NCBI RefSeq assembly: GCF_024298845.1
Contig: NZ_CP101160.1
Coordinates: 310,001-374,000 of the forward strand
Length of the DNA stretch: 64,000 bases
From: Natronosalvus amylolyticus
GTDB lineage: Archaea > Halobacteriota > Halobacteria > Halobacteriales > Natrialbaceae
Direction: 5' to 3'
Position numbers and translations under genes: made by a program. How positions within the stretch are numbered: position 1 is the first letter of the stretch; each line of letters starts with the position of its first letter. The notes below the pieces were generated by a model. The model was given only the letters and a program-made list of their open reading frames with translations, made no database searches and had not been told where the DNA came from. Below are positions 54,861 through 64,000 of this stretch, in pieces.

Positions 54861-55483
54861 ATGCTTGCAGACCTGTTCAGCGATTTATATGCGGCGGAAT
54901 TTGTATGTGGGGAGCGTGGGCGGACGGCGACGCCCGTCAGGGTGTGTACCCCCACGCGACCAGTTATTCGTTTCGAGAAATACAAGCAGTTCTACGCTTA
55001 ATCGGCGTTGAACGCCCTTATCAATCGCATTGTCATAAATCGTATATATTGGCTCACAGTCCGACAGATCCGCCGACAACGAAGCAGCCAGGGGCCTCAT
55101 TTGATAAGATTATTGTTAAGATAATTTCAATCTAATCTTGGAGTGGATATGCAATTTCAATGGGCTGTAAGCTCATTATCGATATCGAATTTTTCGGGCG
55201 ACGAGGCACCGATCCAGCCGCTGCATTCCTGCAGCGATTGACCGAGAAACAACATCTTGAGTGCGAGATGTTCCTCATCGATGGCTGCGGATATCTGACC
55301 GCCACTTCTCGGTCTGAGTTGTGCGGATCCCTCCACAATATCAAACGATACTTGATCGGAAAGGGATTTTCTACGCTCAAAATGTGGGCCCACAGCTTCG
55401 ATAAACCGTGCGTGAGCAGTCGGGCAAGTATCGGAAATTGTCTTGTGCTTTTTAAACACTTCTCCAAAACATTTCGACTGTAG
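54861..55483 (+). pseudogene. Decayed IS6-family-type transposase
   Basis: Fragments of one transposase lie in successive frames. The ATG at 54861 opens with MLADLFSDLYAAEF and GERGRTATPVRV. A second frame gives YSFREIQAVLRLIGVERPYQS and DPPTTKQP. The third, from about 55160, gives FFGRRGTDPAAAFLQRLTEKQ, FLIDGCGYLTATSR and SSRAS. These match the order of haloarchaeal IS6-type DDE transposases. Frameshifts, an internal stop and loss of the segment holding the first catalytic Asp show it is inactive. The surrounding DNA is AT-rich. Confidence 0.75.
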
Positions 55484-55814
55484 CACTAACTTTACAGACA
55501 TATACCAGCTGAGGTGGTGAACTAGAAAGTGCTGAACACATGCTTTAATCAAATTTCTGACTATTATACCCAAACAGAGCACATCAACTAGTATATAAAT
55601 TGTGTTAGATGTGAGATTGATATTGTTTTTGAGGTTGGTTTCATGTGGATTTACTGCTAGTAATAGCACTCATACACTCATTCCGTAACAACAGAGAAAT
55701 GAGCAACCGCTCCGGTGTCGCCACGACTCGAGTCTTGAACGTTGATATTACAATGGGTGTACTCTGTCACATTCGAAGAATGAGAATCTATGCTAATACC
55801 CGTCAGTAAAGAGT
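55484..55814. other. AT-rich intergenic stretch
   Basis: 331 bases between the transposase remnant and the STAND gene stop. Composition is markedly AT-rich. No gene or clear repeat was seen; it may include the distal end of the dead insertion element. Confidence 0.45.
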
Positions 55815-58800
55815 TTAATTAATAGTATTTATTTCCCGATCAACCCACTCAGAATGGAGGTCGGAGGTTACAGCAGGTGCTTCGCCGAGCAATTCCTGTG
55901 CTCGCTCGAGCCATCTGGAGACTTCGTCCGTGTCGCCTTCCTCGAGGCTGGCCCCGACGAGATACTCGAGCGTCTCCAAGGCCAGGTCGTAGGAATCGCG
56001 GTCCTCGAATTCTTCGAGGGCAATCTGCCAGTGGGCTGTGGCCTCCTCGAGATTACCGTTTGCAGCGGCGATGCGTCCAAGTTGGTTCAAACACCTGGCG
56101 CGTACGTGGTCTTCCTCGAGTTTCCGGACGACAGCGAGCACTTCTTCGGTCTGTTTGCGTGCCTCCGAGAGGTTCTCACAGGCAAGGGCTAGAGTCGCTC
56201 GTTCCAATTTGGTTCGGGCCATGTACGACTGGTTTCCCGTCTCGTCGAAAGTCTCGAGGGCCTCCTCGAAGAACGCATCGGCTGCCTGATAGTCTTCTTG
56301 CTCTCTCGCGACGATTCCGAGCCCCCAGAGGCTATGTCCTCGCTCCCTCGAGTGATCGATCGTCGTCGAGATTTCGAGAGCCGCACCGTGGAAGTCTTCG
56401 GCTTCCTGTGTCGCGCCCCGTTTGGAGGCCGTGAGTCCGAGGTTGTTGAGACAACTCGCCTCGCCGGATCGATAGCCAATTTCGCGCCTGATGGTGAGGC
56501 TCTCCTCGAAGTAGCTCTGGGCCCGGTCGTATGCGCCCTGGTGATACGCGACGGACCCAATGTTATTGAGACTGGTCGCTTCTCCCGCTCGGTCGCCGGT
56601 GTCACGCGCAAACTGGAGAAACACCTCGAAGTGGTCTCGTGCGCGTTCGTACGCGCCCTGTGACCACGCAATCGCGCCGAGATTGGCGTCGGCAACCGAC
56701 GCGAGGTTTCGATCACCGAGTTGGCGTGCACACTCCTGGCACGCCTCGAAAGATTCGCGCGCTCGCTCATAGGAACCGAGTCGCCACTCGACCAGCCCCA
56801 GGCCCTTGAGGTGTCGTGCTTCACCTACCAGATCGTCGTGCGTTCGAGCGGTGGACAGTCCCGTTTCGTGATGTGAAATCGCTTCGTCGTAGGCTCCGCG
56901 CTTGAACGCCACTCGAGCTAGGCCCAGGAGGCCGTCTCTTGCCCCAGCGATATCGGTGTCGGGCACGCGTTCGAAGGCGCGTTCTGCGTGGTCGTAGTAG
57001 CCGCCAGTCAGGAACGCCTCGCCGAGCCAGAGCGGTCGTTCCTCGGCGATCGAACCTGTACACGCTGCTGGGAGGTCGATGCTATCGTGAGCCCCATCAC
57101 CAAAGAGAGGTGTCAGCGTCGACCGCCGTCTGCACAGGTCATAAATGGCTTTCACCGTCTCATCCGCCCACGTTGGTGACTCGTCGATTGCTGGCGTGAA
57201 CCCTACCTGGCCGTCGCCATCGAGTTGCTGTCCGATCCGTTCATAGCGCTCAGGATCTTCGGCGAGTCTCAACAGCGCACTCACCACGGTGCCGAACTGC
57301 TTTGCGGCCTCCTCTTCTCCCTCCACGTCGAGGATGTGGTGGAGGAACACCATCGACCACTCCTCGTGAACGATTCGGTAGCCTCCATCTTGGCCGGGAA
57401 AGAGAACTCGCCCAGACAATTGATCGAGCGCGTCATCGACAGGCCCATACTGGCTCCCCTCACCTCCCGTGCGCACGTCGCCGGCTACAGCGTAGCAGAG
57501 CCCACGGTTGACACGAATTCCCGCCGCATTGAGCGTGTTTACCAGGAGACAAACCGATCGAGCCAGATCGTCAGCCGAAAGGTCGGCGTAGACGCTCGCC
57601 ACCTCCTCCTCGAGTGCGGTCGGTTCCGCCGCCAGCGGATCGGCATACGTCGCGAGTCGATGAATCAGTCGGAGCATCTCGTGTGTCTTGCCATCGTCGG
57701 TAACGGCCTCGTCTCGAACCACGGACCACAGCCGATCGGTGGGGACCTCGACTGACCGTCCAACCGTTCGTTCGAAGTGGTCGACGAGTTTCACACAGTC
57801 CCTCGCCTCGATTCGTGGAACATACGTTATCTCGAGGGCCGACACATCGGTCGCCGGTGCCAGTTGATCTCGCCACTCGCTTTCACGAGAGTCGAGGAGG
57901 ACACTGACACTGTCGTGATGGGTGAGGTGCTCGAGCGCCTCGAAAATGGCGTTCGCGCTCGGACGGACGGCATCTTCTATAACGACGAGTGCGTGGCCGT
58001 CCGCGTTCGTCACAGTCGCGACGAGGTCATCGATAGAGCTGATAGATTGGTCGTGATTGCCAGCACGGTAGAGAACCGGTCCTCGGTCCTCTTCGTACCA
58101 TTGACAGGCCACTTGTTTACAGACGGTGCTCTTTCCGGAGCCCGGTGGCCCGAGGACGACCACACTGTCACCGGAACGCAACTCGTCCGTGATCTCTGCA
58201 GCCAATCCCCTTCTCTCGTCGGTTGATTCTTCGGTTGGTCCTGAACCCGGTCTCGTGATTGCATAGCCGGTGTGTACCTCGGCGAGTGAGAGTCCGGCCC
58301 GCCAGGCCGTCGTCGGCTTCGAAACGGGTTCGTTCCGAAAGTACGCGGCATCGACTCGTGTGAAGCCTTCGCGCTCGAGTGACGGAGGGAGTGACTGACC
58401 GATCATCGGTACTCCGTCTCGCTCGAGCGTTTGAGTGCCCCCGTCTGTGTCGGCGATCAACTCTCCCGTTCGATCCGTTGCGTCGTTTCGATACTGCTCG
58501 TATTGTGCCGTCGCCCACGATATTCCGTGCTCAGTTTTGTTTACGACCAGTCCATGAATCCCACCGTTGTCGTTGTGAATGACGGCGTGGACTGTCGTTG
58601 ACCCGCTCCCCGTCCCGAGTTGATGCTCAAGCAGACCGAGGGTGTACGGCGGGACCTTACCCACGAGGATGTCAAAGTGCTTCGCTTCAGCCAAGAGGGT
58701 CATTCGGCGCGGGAACTCGTTTCGCAACATCCGGAAGACCTCCTGAGAGACGACGATTTCTGCTGGATTTCCTTGGATGACGACGTGTTGGTACAGTACC

Positions 58801-59255
58801 CTGATGGTTCGGGACGCTTCGACTGTCGAGAGCAGTGCTCGATAGGCCTTGGCCTCGGTCAGGTCCTCGTGCATCCGGTCAGACGGACGATAAGGCGTGG
58901 GGTCTGCGGCCAGAAAGCACGCTGCATCCCTGATGATGTCGTGCTCGATATCTGCCTCCGCAGGCAGCGGTTCAAGGACGGCGTGTGCCGCAAAAATATC
59001 GTCGAGCCCATCGAGATACGCAGTCAATTGGTCGCGGGCGAACCGACCGATGATCGTCGCTTCGATCCCATCGTCTCCTCGGTAGAGGAGGTCGAGTTCG
59101 CTCAGTTCATTGACTGCGCGGTGAACCGTCGACCGAGCTTGTCCGGTTTCGTCGATGAGGTCCCTGATATGCGCTGGTGATTGACACAGCCGATCCAATA
59201 ACTCGAGCCGATTAACGAGCGTAACTAGTGTTTCGTTTTTATCGGCTCGAAACAT
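55815..59255 (-). CDS. HTH-FilR1-STAND NTPase-TPR protein
   Basis: 1146-residue multidomain protein. Residues about 5-75 are a winged-helix DNA-binding domain (IRDLIDETGQARSTVHRAVNELSELDLL). About 125-260 match the FilR1-type ligand domain of archaeal regulators (AEIVVSQEVFRML, LVVNKTEHGISWATAQYEQY). About 350-700 are a STAND-type NTPase: Walker A GPPGSGKST near 372, Walker B-like ALVVIEDAV. From about 755 to 1100 come many tetratricopeptide repeats (for example DAISHHETGLSTARTHDDL). TPRs would sense, the NTPase switch, and the HTH act on DNA, giving an energy-dependent transcription switch; a defence role is also possible. Single gene next to a transposase remnant; no known partner is adjacent. 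Confidence 0.85.
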   Translation of the reverse strand: MFRADKNETLVTLVNRLELLDRLCQSPAHIRDLIDETGQARSTVHRAVNELSELDLLYRGDDGIEATIIGRFARDQLTAYLDGLDDIFAAHAVLEPLPAEADIEHDIIRDAACFLAADPTPYRPSDRMHEDLTEAKAYRALLSTVEASRTIRVLYQHVVIQGNPAEIVVSQEVFRMLRNEFPRRMTLLAEAKHFDILVGKVPPYTLGLLEHQLGTGSGSTTVHAVIHNDNGGIHGLVVNKTEHGISWATAQYEQYRNDATDRTGELIADTDGGTQTLERDGVPMIGQSLPPSLEREGFTRVDAAYFRNEPVSKPTTAWRAGLSLAEVHTGYAITRPGSGPTEESTDERRGLAAEITDELRSGDSVVVLGPPGSGKSTVCKQVACQWYEEDRGPVLYRAGNHDQSISSIDDLVATVTNADGHALVVIEDAVRPSANAIFEALEHLTHHDSVSVLLDSRESEWRDQLAPATDVSALEITYVPRIEARDCVKLVDHFERTVGRSVEVPTDRLWSVVRDEAVTDDGKTHEMLRLIHRLATYADPLAAEPTALEEEVASVYADLSADDLARSVCLLVNTLNAAGIRVNRGLCYAVAGDVRTGGEGSQYGPVDDALDQLSGRVLFPGQDGGYRIVHEEWSMVFLHHILDVEGEEEAAKQFGTVVSALLRLAEDPERYERIGQQLDGDGQVGFTPAIDESPTWADETVKAIYDLCRRRSTLTPLFGDGAHDSIDLPAACTGSIAEERPLWLGEAFLTGGYYDHAERAFERVPDTDIAGARDGLLGLARVAFKRGAYDEAISHHETGLSTARTHDDLVGEARHLKGLGLVEWRLGSYERARESFEACQECARQLGDRNLASVADANLGAIAWSQGAYERARDHFEVFLQFARDTGDRAGEATSLNNIGSVAYHQGAYDRAQSYFEESLTIRREIGYRSGEASCLNNLGLTASKRGATQEAEDFHGAALEISTTIDHSRERGHSLWGLGIVAREQEDYQAADAFFEEALETFDETGNQSYMARTKLERATLALACENLSEARKQTEEVLAVVRKLEEDHVRARCLNQLGRIAAANGNLEEATAHWQIALEEFEDRDSYDLALETLEYLVGASLEEGDTDEVSRWLERAQELLGEAPAVTSDLHSEWVDREINTIN

Positions 59256-59356
59256 ATCTTCATTCGATAATTACCGGCGGTCTTTTTATATTCATCGTAC
59301 ACGATAAATTGCGATCGAGACAACGTGCAGTCATCTACGATTGTAACGGTCATCGA

Positions 59357-59376
59357 CCCACGACTGAAGTCATGGG
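59357..59376. repeat. Hairpin resembling an IS200/IS605-type end
   Basis: CCCACGACT-GA-AGTCATGGG forms a 9-base stem with one mismatch, followed by GCTTTCTCCTTG. This is the form of the end hairpins of haloarchaeal TnpA/TnpB elements, but no transposase lies beside it, so it would be a remnant. Confidence 0.45.
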
Positions 59377-59431
59377 CTTTCTCCTTGCATTTCTGTGAAT
59401 ACCCAGTGTCGTAAGTGGTTTCGGTACGAAG

Positions 59432-62400
59432 TCACCGTCGTCGATATCTGATTGTGAAAATTAAGAGCGCTAGCGAGAGGAGAGTCACGGCAATACCGAA
59501 GCCCGGTTGTCCATCGTCGTTTTCATCATCAGCATCATCATCCGACCTGTTGTCAGGATCATCGTCGTCGCCAGCGCCTTCGGAGACGGTTTTTGTTCCC
59601 TCTACTTCGTCTACGAAGCTCTCTCCTTCCGCGATTACGACCCCAAAGTCATACATACCTTCCGCTTCCGGAGCGGAGAGTGTGGTTTTGATGAGATCGC
59701 CATCACCGGCCTCGATGTCGAGCGTTTTTATCTCTGATGTCTCCTCGCCAAGATAGAACTCGACATCCAACGTCCCGTCTCTATCCCCGTCATTTTCGAT
59801 TGTGAGCCAGATATCTACATCCTCTCCGGGTGCGGCAGTGTTCGGGTCGGAATAGATGTCGCTCACGCTCCAATCGGGCTTCGATGGTTCTGGCGCTTCG
59901 ACGATCATCGTCTCGGTTGTCTCTGTTTCATCCACGCTGACGGTATACTCGTACTCACCCGCATCGTCGGGAGCACTCAGGAAGAACGCAGCGTCGCCAG
60001 CCCTTCCGGGGTCCAACTCGAGGGTTTCTGACTGCACTTCACCCTCGAGGTCGATCGTGACGTCTGCGTCGCCTGCTTCGTCGCCCTCGTTGGCGACGGT
60101 GACAAGGACGCGCTCTTCTTCGCCGGGCTCGAGAATTCCATAGTCTGCGTCCACGTAGATGATCGTGAACTCGGGTTGTTCGTCTTCGACAACGGAGAGG
60201 TTTACCATCGCCTCGTCATCGCCCGTCTGGATGAGATAGTTCGCCTTCCCCTCTGTCGTGGGTGTCTCGAAACCGAATTCCAGGGTGTCGTTTTCACCAC
60301 CATCGAGGGTGAGCGATTCAGTATCTACGTCCTTACCCGTCTCGTTTGCATCGTGGTCTTCGAGAGAGGCGACGGTGACGGTTCGCTCAGCCGATAGCGT
60401 TCCCGAGTTCGTAATCGTCGTTGTGAGTGTCACAGCTGCACCGGGTTCGGCCTCGTCTGCAGCGAATGAAACTGCCCCGAGGTCGAACGAGGCGGGGCGA
60501 TCAACGGTTACGTTTCCTGCCTCGACGTCGTCGGCGGTGATGGTGTACGTACCAACATTCCCGATGCTTTCGTTCGTCTTGACCGTCGTGCTCGAGCCGC
60601 CTTCGACCGTTGTGGATTCGTTCGCGAACGCAACCCCATCAACGTAGAAAACCACCGTGTATTCGCCATCTTCGTCACCGTTGTTCTCGAGGGTTGCGCT
60701 CACCGGAACTGAGTCGTTCACGAGGACAGTCGTGTTCTCGAGAGTTGCCTCTGTCACGGAGATATCCGCAGGCTCAGAGGAAGGAGATGATGGTGAGGGT
60801 GATGGCGCAGCTTCGATGGTCACCGATTCGGTCTCACTATGGTTCTCACTCGAGACGGTGATCGTATACTCTCCAGCGTCACCAGTGTCAGTGTCCCAGG
60901 TGAGTGAAACTGTGCCGGGACGCTCACCACTGGCGAGTTCGACATCGGCCTCATCCAGTTCGGCCGATGTCGCGTCACTCGTGAGGGTGAGGCGCTGGTC
61001 ACCATCGCCAGCCCAGTTAGTCACGTTAGCTGTCACTTCGAGTGAGTCTCCCTCCTCGACTGGTGTGTTCGACTCAGTGACGTTTACCTCAAAGAAGGTA
61101 TCAGTTCCCTGCCACTCGAGGACGGGGTAGTCGTCGGTGGCGTGCCAGGTAGCAGCACCTTCGCCGTCAGGGAAGGCGAAGCTGTTCATCGTGTCGGTTG
61201 CGTTCAGGCCAGTCATTTCGACGGTCCGCAACCCATATTCGTCGGTATCGGAGCCTGCGGAAGCGAACTGGGTGGTTGCATCGATGTCCCAGTAGGAGGC
61301 AGAGACGTCGCCCTCATCGTATCCAACCAGTCCCCCGATGGTGCTTCCTGTGTCGTCGACTACTCCGGTGGCATACGACTGAGAGACGTTGCCAGCGTTC
61401 TCTCCGACGAGCCCGCCCACGTTCTCATCACCAGTGACGGGGCTGTTTGCAGTCGTCTCCTCTACGATACCGTTGTTGTTCCATCCAACGAGTCCACCGA
61501 CGCTCTCGGTCCCGCTAACTGCCCCTGTGGCGAACGAACTGTCAATTTCGCTCTGGGTCACCCCGACGAGGCCACCAACGTCCGCTTCGCCCTCGACGGT
61601 GCCTGTCGCAGACGAGGCACTCACTGTACCCCCTGGACCTGCGTTCCCGAGCAAGCCACCGACGTTCGTGCTGTTTTCGGCGTCGACGGAGACGGTCGCG
61701 TGGGAATCCGCGATGTAGCCTATTCCGCCGCCAAGGCCCCCACTGTATCCGACGAGCCCACCAATCTCGGTTCCGTCTTCGACCGTAACCGAACCCTCAG
61801 CCGTGGCGTTGTCGATCTGGCCACTGTTGGACCCGAGAAGGCCGCCGATTTCGGACGGACCGCCAGCGCCAGGTTCGGCGCCGGGGGCTCCCTCGACGTC
61901 CACCGCCGCACTGACGTTCGCTATCGTGCCGTCTGCAGCACCGACGAGCCCGCCGACGTTAGACGTGCCTCGAACAGTCGCGTTCTCGAGGTGGACGTCC
62001 TCGATGGTGGCCGTCCCGTCCGTCCGGCCGAAGAGGCCCACGAGGTCGTCCTCTTCAGTGCGATCGATGTACAGACCCGAAATCGTCGATCCGTCCCCGT
62101 CGAACGACCCTTCGAAGGCGTCAAAGTTGTCTCCAATCGGCTCGAACCCGTCGCCATCGTTGGCACTTTCACTGGCAACGTCGCTGTAGCCGGGCGTGTC
62201 GGCATCGAGGTCGTTCGCCAGGGTGACGTTCGCATCCAGGGCGAATCGAACGTTGTCGAGGTGCCCCCAGTCCTCGATAAGGTATGGGTCGTCCGCGCTC
62301 CCGTCGCCATCGGCAAAGAGGTTTGCGACGGTTAGTTCGAACTCTTCGTCGGCCGACTCCGCATATACCTCGAGTGTGTACGTGTCAGCATCGATGTTGA

Positions 62401-64000
62401 GCGTCGTCTCGCCGTCGAGAATCTCCGTGAGTTCGACGGTGTCCTCACCTTCGAATGAAACGGTGACGGTTCGGTCTTCGACACCCTCGAGGTCCTCCAT
62501 CCCGATGGTGGTCTCACGTTCTTCCTCGAACGGATCACCGGCCAGGTCGAACGCCCCCGTTATTCTCACACTCAATGGGTCACCTCGAGTGATCGTTGCG
62601 TCCTCGACGTCGAGCGTTGTAAGAACGGGCTCGATAGTTACGTCGAAGTCGTCGTCTGCTTCCTGAGCCGTGACCGCGAGGTCGTCGTACGATCCAGCGG
62701 CGAGCGTTGGCGTTTCGCCGTCGAACAGTTCGACGTTGGTTGCCACCCCCTCACTGATTTCAACCGCTGTCGTGCTGGCGTCTTTCCCATCAATATCGTC
62801 GACTGTCAGGTCGACCGTGCCAGTGTAGGAGTCACCAGCCACGTCTTCTGCGTCGGTAACCTCGAGTGTCAACGCATCGCCCTGGTCGATACGCTCGTTC
62901 GTGGATTCGACGGCGAATTCGTTCAGTACCGCCGTGACGACAACTTCGGACGTCGCCCCCACGTCCGTATCGTCGGCCCACACGAGGGTGATGCTCGCTT
63001 TCTGTGCGGTGAGACCAGCCGTCTCGTCTGCTGGCAGAAGTTCAAACTCCACGTCGTCGGTGCCCGCGAAGTCGACTGTCTTCTCGACATCGGTGTCAGT
63101 ACCCTCGAGGTCGCCCCCCGAGACCAAGACGGTCTCCTCGCCATGGAAGTCATCTCCGGCCAGGTCGACTGCATCCGAGACCGTCATCGTGAGTAACTCA
63201 CCTTGCTCGATGCCCTCGTCTTCGACGGCGAAATCCGCGAGCACTGCCTCGAGTGTGACGTCGACCTGGGTCGTCACGTCGGTCTCGGCGGCTTCGATGG
63301 TGACATCATCGTACGCTCCCGCCGAAATCTCTTCTGTGGTCTCTCCCTCGAGTAGCTCAATCCCGCTCACCGAACCGTCGGTGTCGAACTCGACGGCGTC
63401 AGCCGACAGCTCCTGTCCGTCGATATCGTCACCCGTCAGGTCAACCGTGTTCGTGTAGGGGTCACCAGCCTTGTCTTCGGCGTTCTCGAGGTCGACCTCG
63501 AGTGGCTCGCCTTGGTCGATTGCTACGTCGTCGGCGACATCGAAGTCAGCGAGGACGGCTTCGACGGTGAGGTCAAACGTCTCTACCAGGCCGTGGCCCT
63601 CGATGTAGACTTCGACCATCGGGCTCGCTTCGGAGAGGGCCGCCGTCTGATCTGCATCGAGGAGTTTCACGTCGCTTGCGTCCCCATCCTCGAACGTGAC
63701 GTTCTTCGTGAGTGGCTCGTCCAAGAGATCAGCGTCAAAGACGTCTGACTCGAACATAACTTCGCTCTCGTCGTCGAACGAGTCCCCAATCGAGTCTTTG
63801 GCGTCCTCGAGGTCGACCTCGAGTGGCTCGCCCTGCTCGACGGTCACGTCGTCGACGGTGATATCGACGAGCGGTGGTTCCTCACCGAAGACACCGATGA
63901 TGCCGTCTTCGGTGACGTTGCCGGTGACGACCTGTTCGTCGGTATCGACACCGGAGTCATCGATCTCTTCCCACTCGCCGCTGTCGAGTCGCCAGAGCGA
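59432..64000 (-). CDS. Giant PGF-CTERM surface protein with tandem repeats, 5' end cut by window edge
   Basis: At least 1522 residues; the frame is open to the right edge, so the N-terminus is missing. From the visible N-terminal side: a segment LWRLDSGEWEEI...GVFGEEP, then five tandem units of about 105 residues each opening with a (V/I)xxGxxLxxxxxxAxDxAGD motif (around 63840, 63525, 63205, 62890 and 62595). About ten GLUG-type repeats follow (GGLVG...N...A.G.V at 61290-62100), then CARDB-like beta-sandwich domains, an acidic stalk and a C-terminal PGFGI-helix-RYRRR tail of the PGF-CTERM type. It would be an archaeosortase-anchored surface adhesin or S-layer-associated protein. Confidence 0.92.
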   Translation of the reverse strand, partial: SLWRLDSGEWEEIDDSGVDTDEQVVTGNVTEDGIIGVFGEEPPLVDITVDDVTVEQGEPLEVDLEDAKDSIGDSFDDESEVMFESDVFDADLLDEPLTKNVTFEDGDASDVKLLDADQTAALSEASPMVEVYIEGHGLVETFDLTVEAVLADFDVADDVAIDQGEPLEVDLENAEDKAGDPYTNTVDLTGDDIDGQELSADAVEFDTDGSVSGIELLEGETTEEISAGAYDDVTIEAAETDVTTQVDVTLEAVLADFAVEDEGIEQGELLTMTVSDAVDLAGDDFHGEETVLVSGGDLEGTDTDVEKTVDFAGTDDVEFELLPADETAGLTAQKASITLVWADDTDVGATSEVVVTAVLNEFAVESTNERIDQGDALTLEVTDAEDVAGDSYTGTVDLTVDDIDGKDASTTAVEISEGVATNVELFDGETPTLAAGSYDDLAVTAQEADDDFDVTIEPVLTTLDVEDATITRGDPLSVRITGAFDLAGDPFEEERETTIGMEDLEGVEDRTVTVSFEGEDTVELTEILDGETTLNIDADTYTLEVYAESADEEFELTVANLFADGDGSADDPYLIEDWGHLDNVRFALDANVTLANDLDADTPGYSDVASESANDGDGFEPIGDNFDAFEGSFDGDGSTISGLYIDRTEEDDLVGLFGRTDGTATIEDVHLENATVRGTSNVGGLVGAADGTIANVSAAVDVEGAPGAEPGAGGPSEIGGLLGSNSGQIDNATAEGSVTVEDGTEIGGLVGYSGGLGGGIGYIADSHATVSVDAENSTNVGGLLGNAGPGGTVSASSATGTVEGEADVGGLVGVTQSEIDSSFATGAVSGTESVGGLVGWNNNGIVEETTANSPVTGDENVGGLVGENAGNVSQSYATGVVDDTGSTIGGLVGYDEGDVSASYWDIDATTQFASAGSDTDEYGLRTVEMTGLNATDTMNSFAFPDGEGAATWHATDDYPVLEWQGTDTFFEVNVTESNTPVEEGDSLEVTANVTNWAGDGDQRLTLTSDATSAELDEADVELASGERPGTVSLTWDTDTGDAGEYTITVSSENHSETESVTIEAAPSPSPSSPSSEPADISVTEATLENTTVLVNDSVPVSATLENNGDEDGEYTVVFYVDGVAFANESTTVEGGSSTTVKTNESIGNVGTYTITADDVEAGNVTVDRPASFDLGAVSFAADEAEPGAAVTLTTTITNSGTLSAERTVTVASLEDHDANETGKDVDTESLTLDGGENDTLEFGFETPTTEGKANYLIQTGDDEAMVNLSVVEDEQPEFTIIYVDADYGILEPGEEERVLVTVANEGDEAGDADVTIDLEGEVQSETLELDPGRAGDAAFFLSAPDDAGEYEYTVSVDETETTETMIVEAPEPSKPDWSVSDIYSDPNTAAPGEDVDIWLTIENDGDRDGTLDVEFYLGEETSEIKTLDIEAGDGDLIKTTLSAPEAEGMYDFGVVIAEGESFVDEVEGTKTVSEGAGDDDDPDNRSDDDADDENDDGQPGFGIAVTLLSLALLIFTIRYRRR

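Noticed and set aside
61142-62335. A 397-codon plus-strand frame inside the surface-protein gene
   Set aside because: Its composition is not acidic and has no domain; the opposite strand encodes clear GLUG repeats.
1-64000. tRNA, rRNA or riboswitch genes
   Set aside because: No cloverleaf-like sequence, TTCGA arm or known RNA core was recognised on either strand by eye; a covariance-model scan would be decisive.

Overview
The window comes from an extremely halophilic archaeon (class Halobacteria). The proteins are rich in Asp/Glu and poor in Lys. CTCGAG-type, GC-rich codon use dominates. Secreted proteins carry twin-arginine and lipobox signals or PGF-CTERM anchors, and halocyanin, HalOD1, FilR1-type and HEAT proteins are present. 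Several genes look leaderless, with a TATA-like box 25-30 bases before the ATG. A member of the Natrialbales is a reasonable guess but cannot be proved from this window. No rRNA, tRNA or CRISPR was found.

Layout. 1-7.7 kb: a dipeptide/oligopeptide-type ABC importer (permease cut by the left edge, Tat lipoprotein binding protein, fused double ATPase), with a halocyanin-like lipoprotein gene between permease and binding protein and a HEAT-repeat gene alongside. 7.9-18.3 kb: an M19 dipeptidase homologue, HpcH/HpaI aldolase, M20 amidohydrolase, ceramidase-like protein, TIM-barrel sugar isomerase, threonine dehydratase with ACT domain, a zinc-less MDR dehydrogenase and two overlapping Gfo/Idh/MocA oxidoreductases. 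19.4-26.6 kb: flippase, lipoprotein, PIG-L deacetylase, an operon of RidA, zinc alcohol dehydrogenase and GATase1-like protein, then a universal stress protein and an AAC(3)-family acetyltransferase. 26.8-50.4 kb: two paralogous beta-helix proteins, two sulfatases, a double amidohydrolase, an epimerase, two DegT aminotransferases, a nitrilase, a second isomerase overlapping the second sulfatase, an arylsulfotransferase-family protein, a class III aminotransferase, a second ceramidase-like protein with a DUF4432 mutarotase-like partner and a third Gfo/Idh/MocA protein. 51.7-64 kb: an atypical CcoI-like P1B-type ATPase, a dead IS6-type transposase, a 1146-residue HTH-FilR1-STAND-TPR protein and a giant PGF-CTERM surface protein cut by the right edge.

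Working together (inference): 5-50 kb reads as a catabolic island. Uptake would be by the ABC importer. Sulfatases would remove sulfate, and the deacetylase, M20 amidohydrolase and nitrilase would remove N-acyl or related groups. Dehydrogenases, isomerases, epimerase and PLP transaminases would process the amino or keto sugar or cyclitol core, and the aldolase and threonine dehydratase would feed central metabolism. Many activities occur as paralogous pairs. The substrate cannot be named from sequence alone.

Mobile DNA is limited to decayed remnants and an 86-bp palindrome-ended MITE-like repeat, present in three full-length and two decayed copies between the gene modules.
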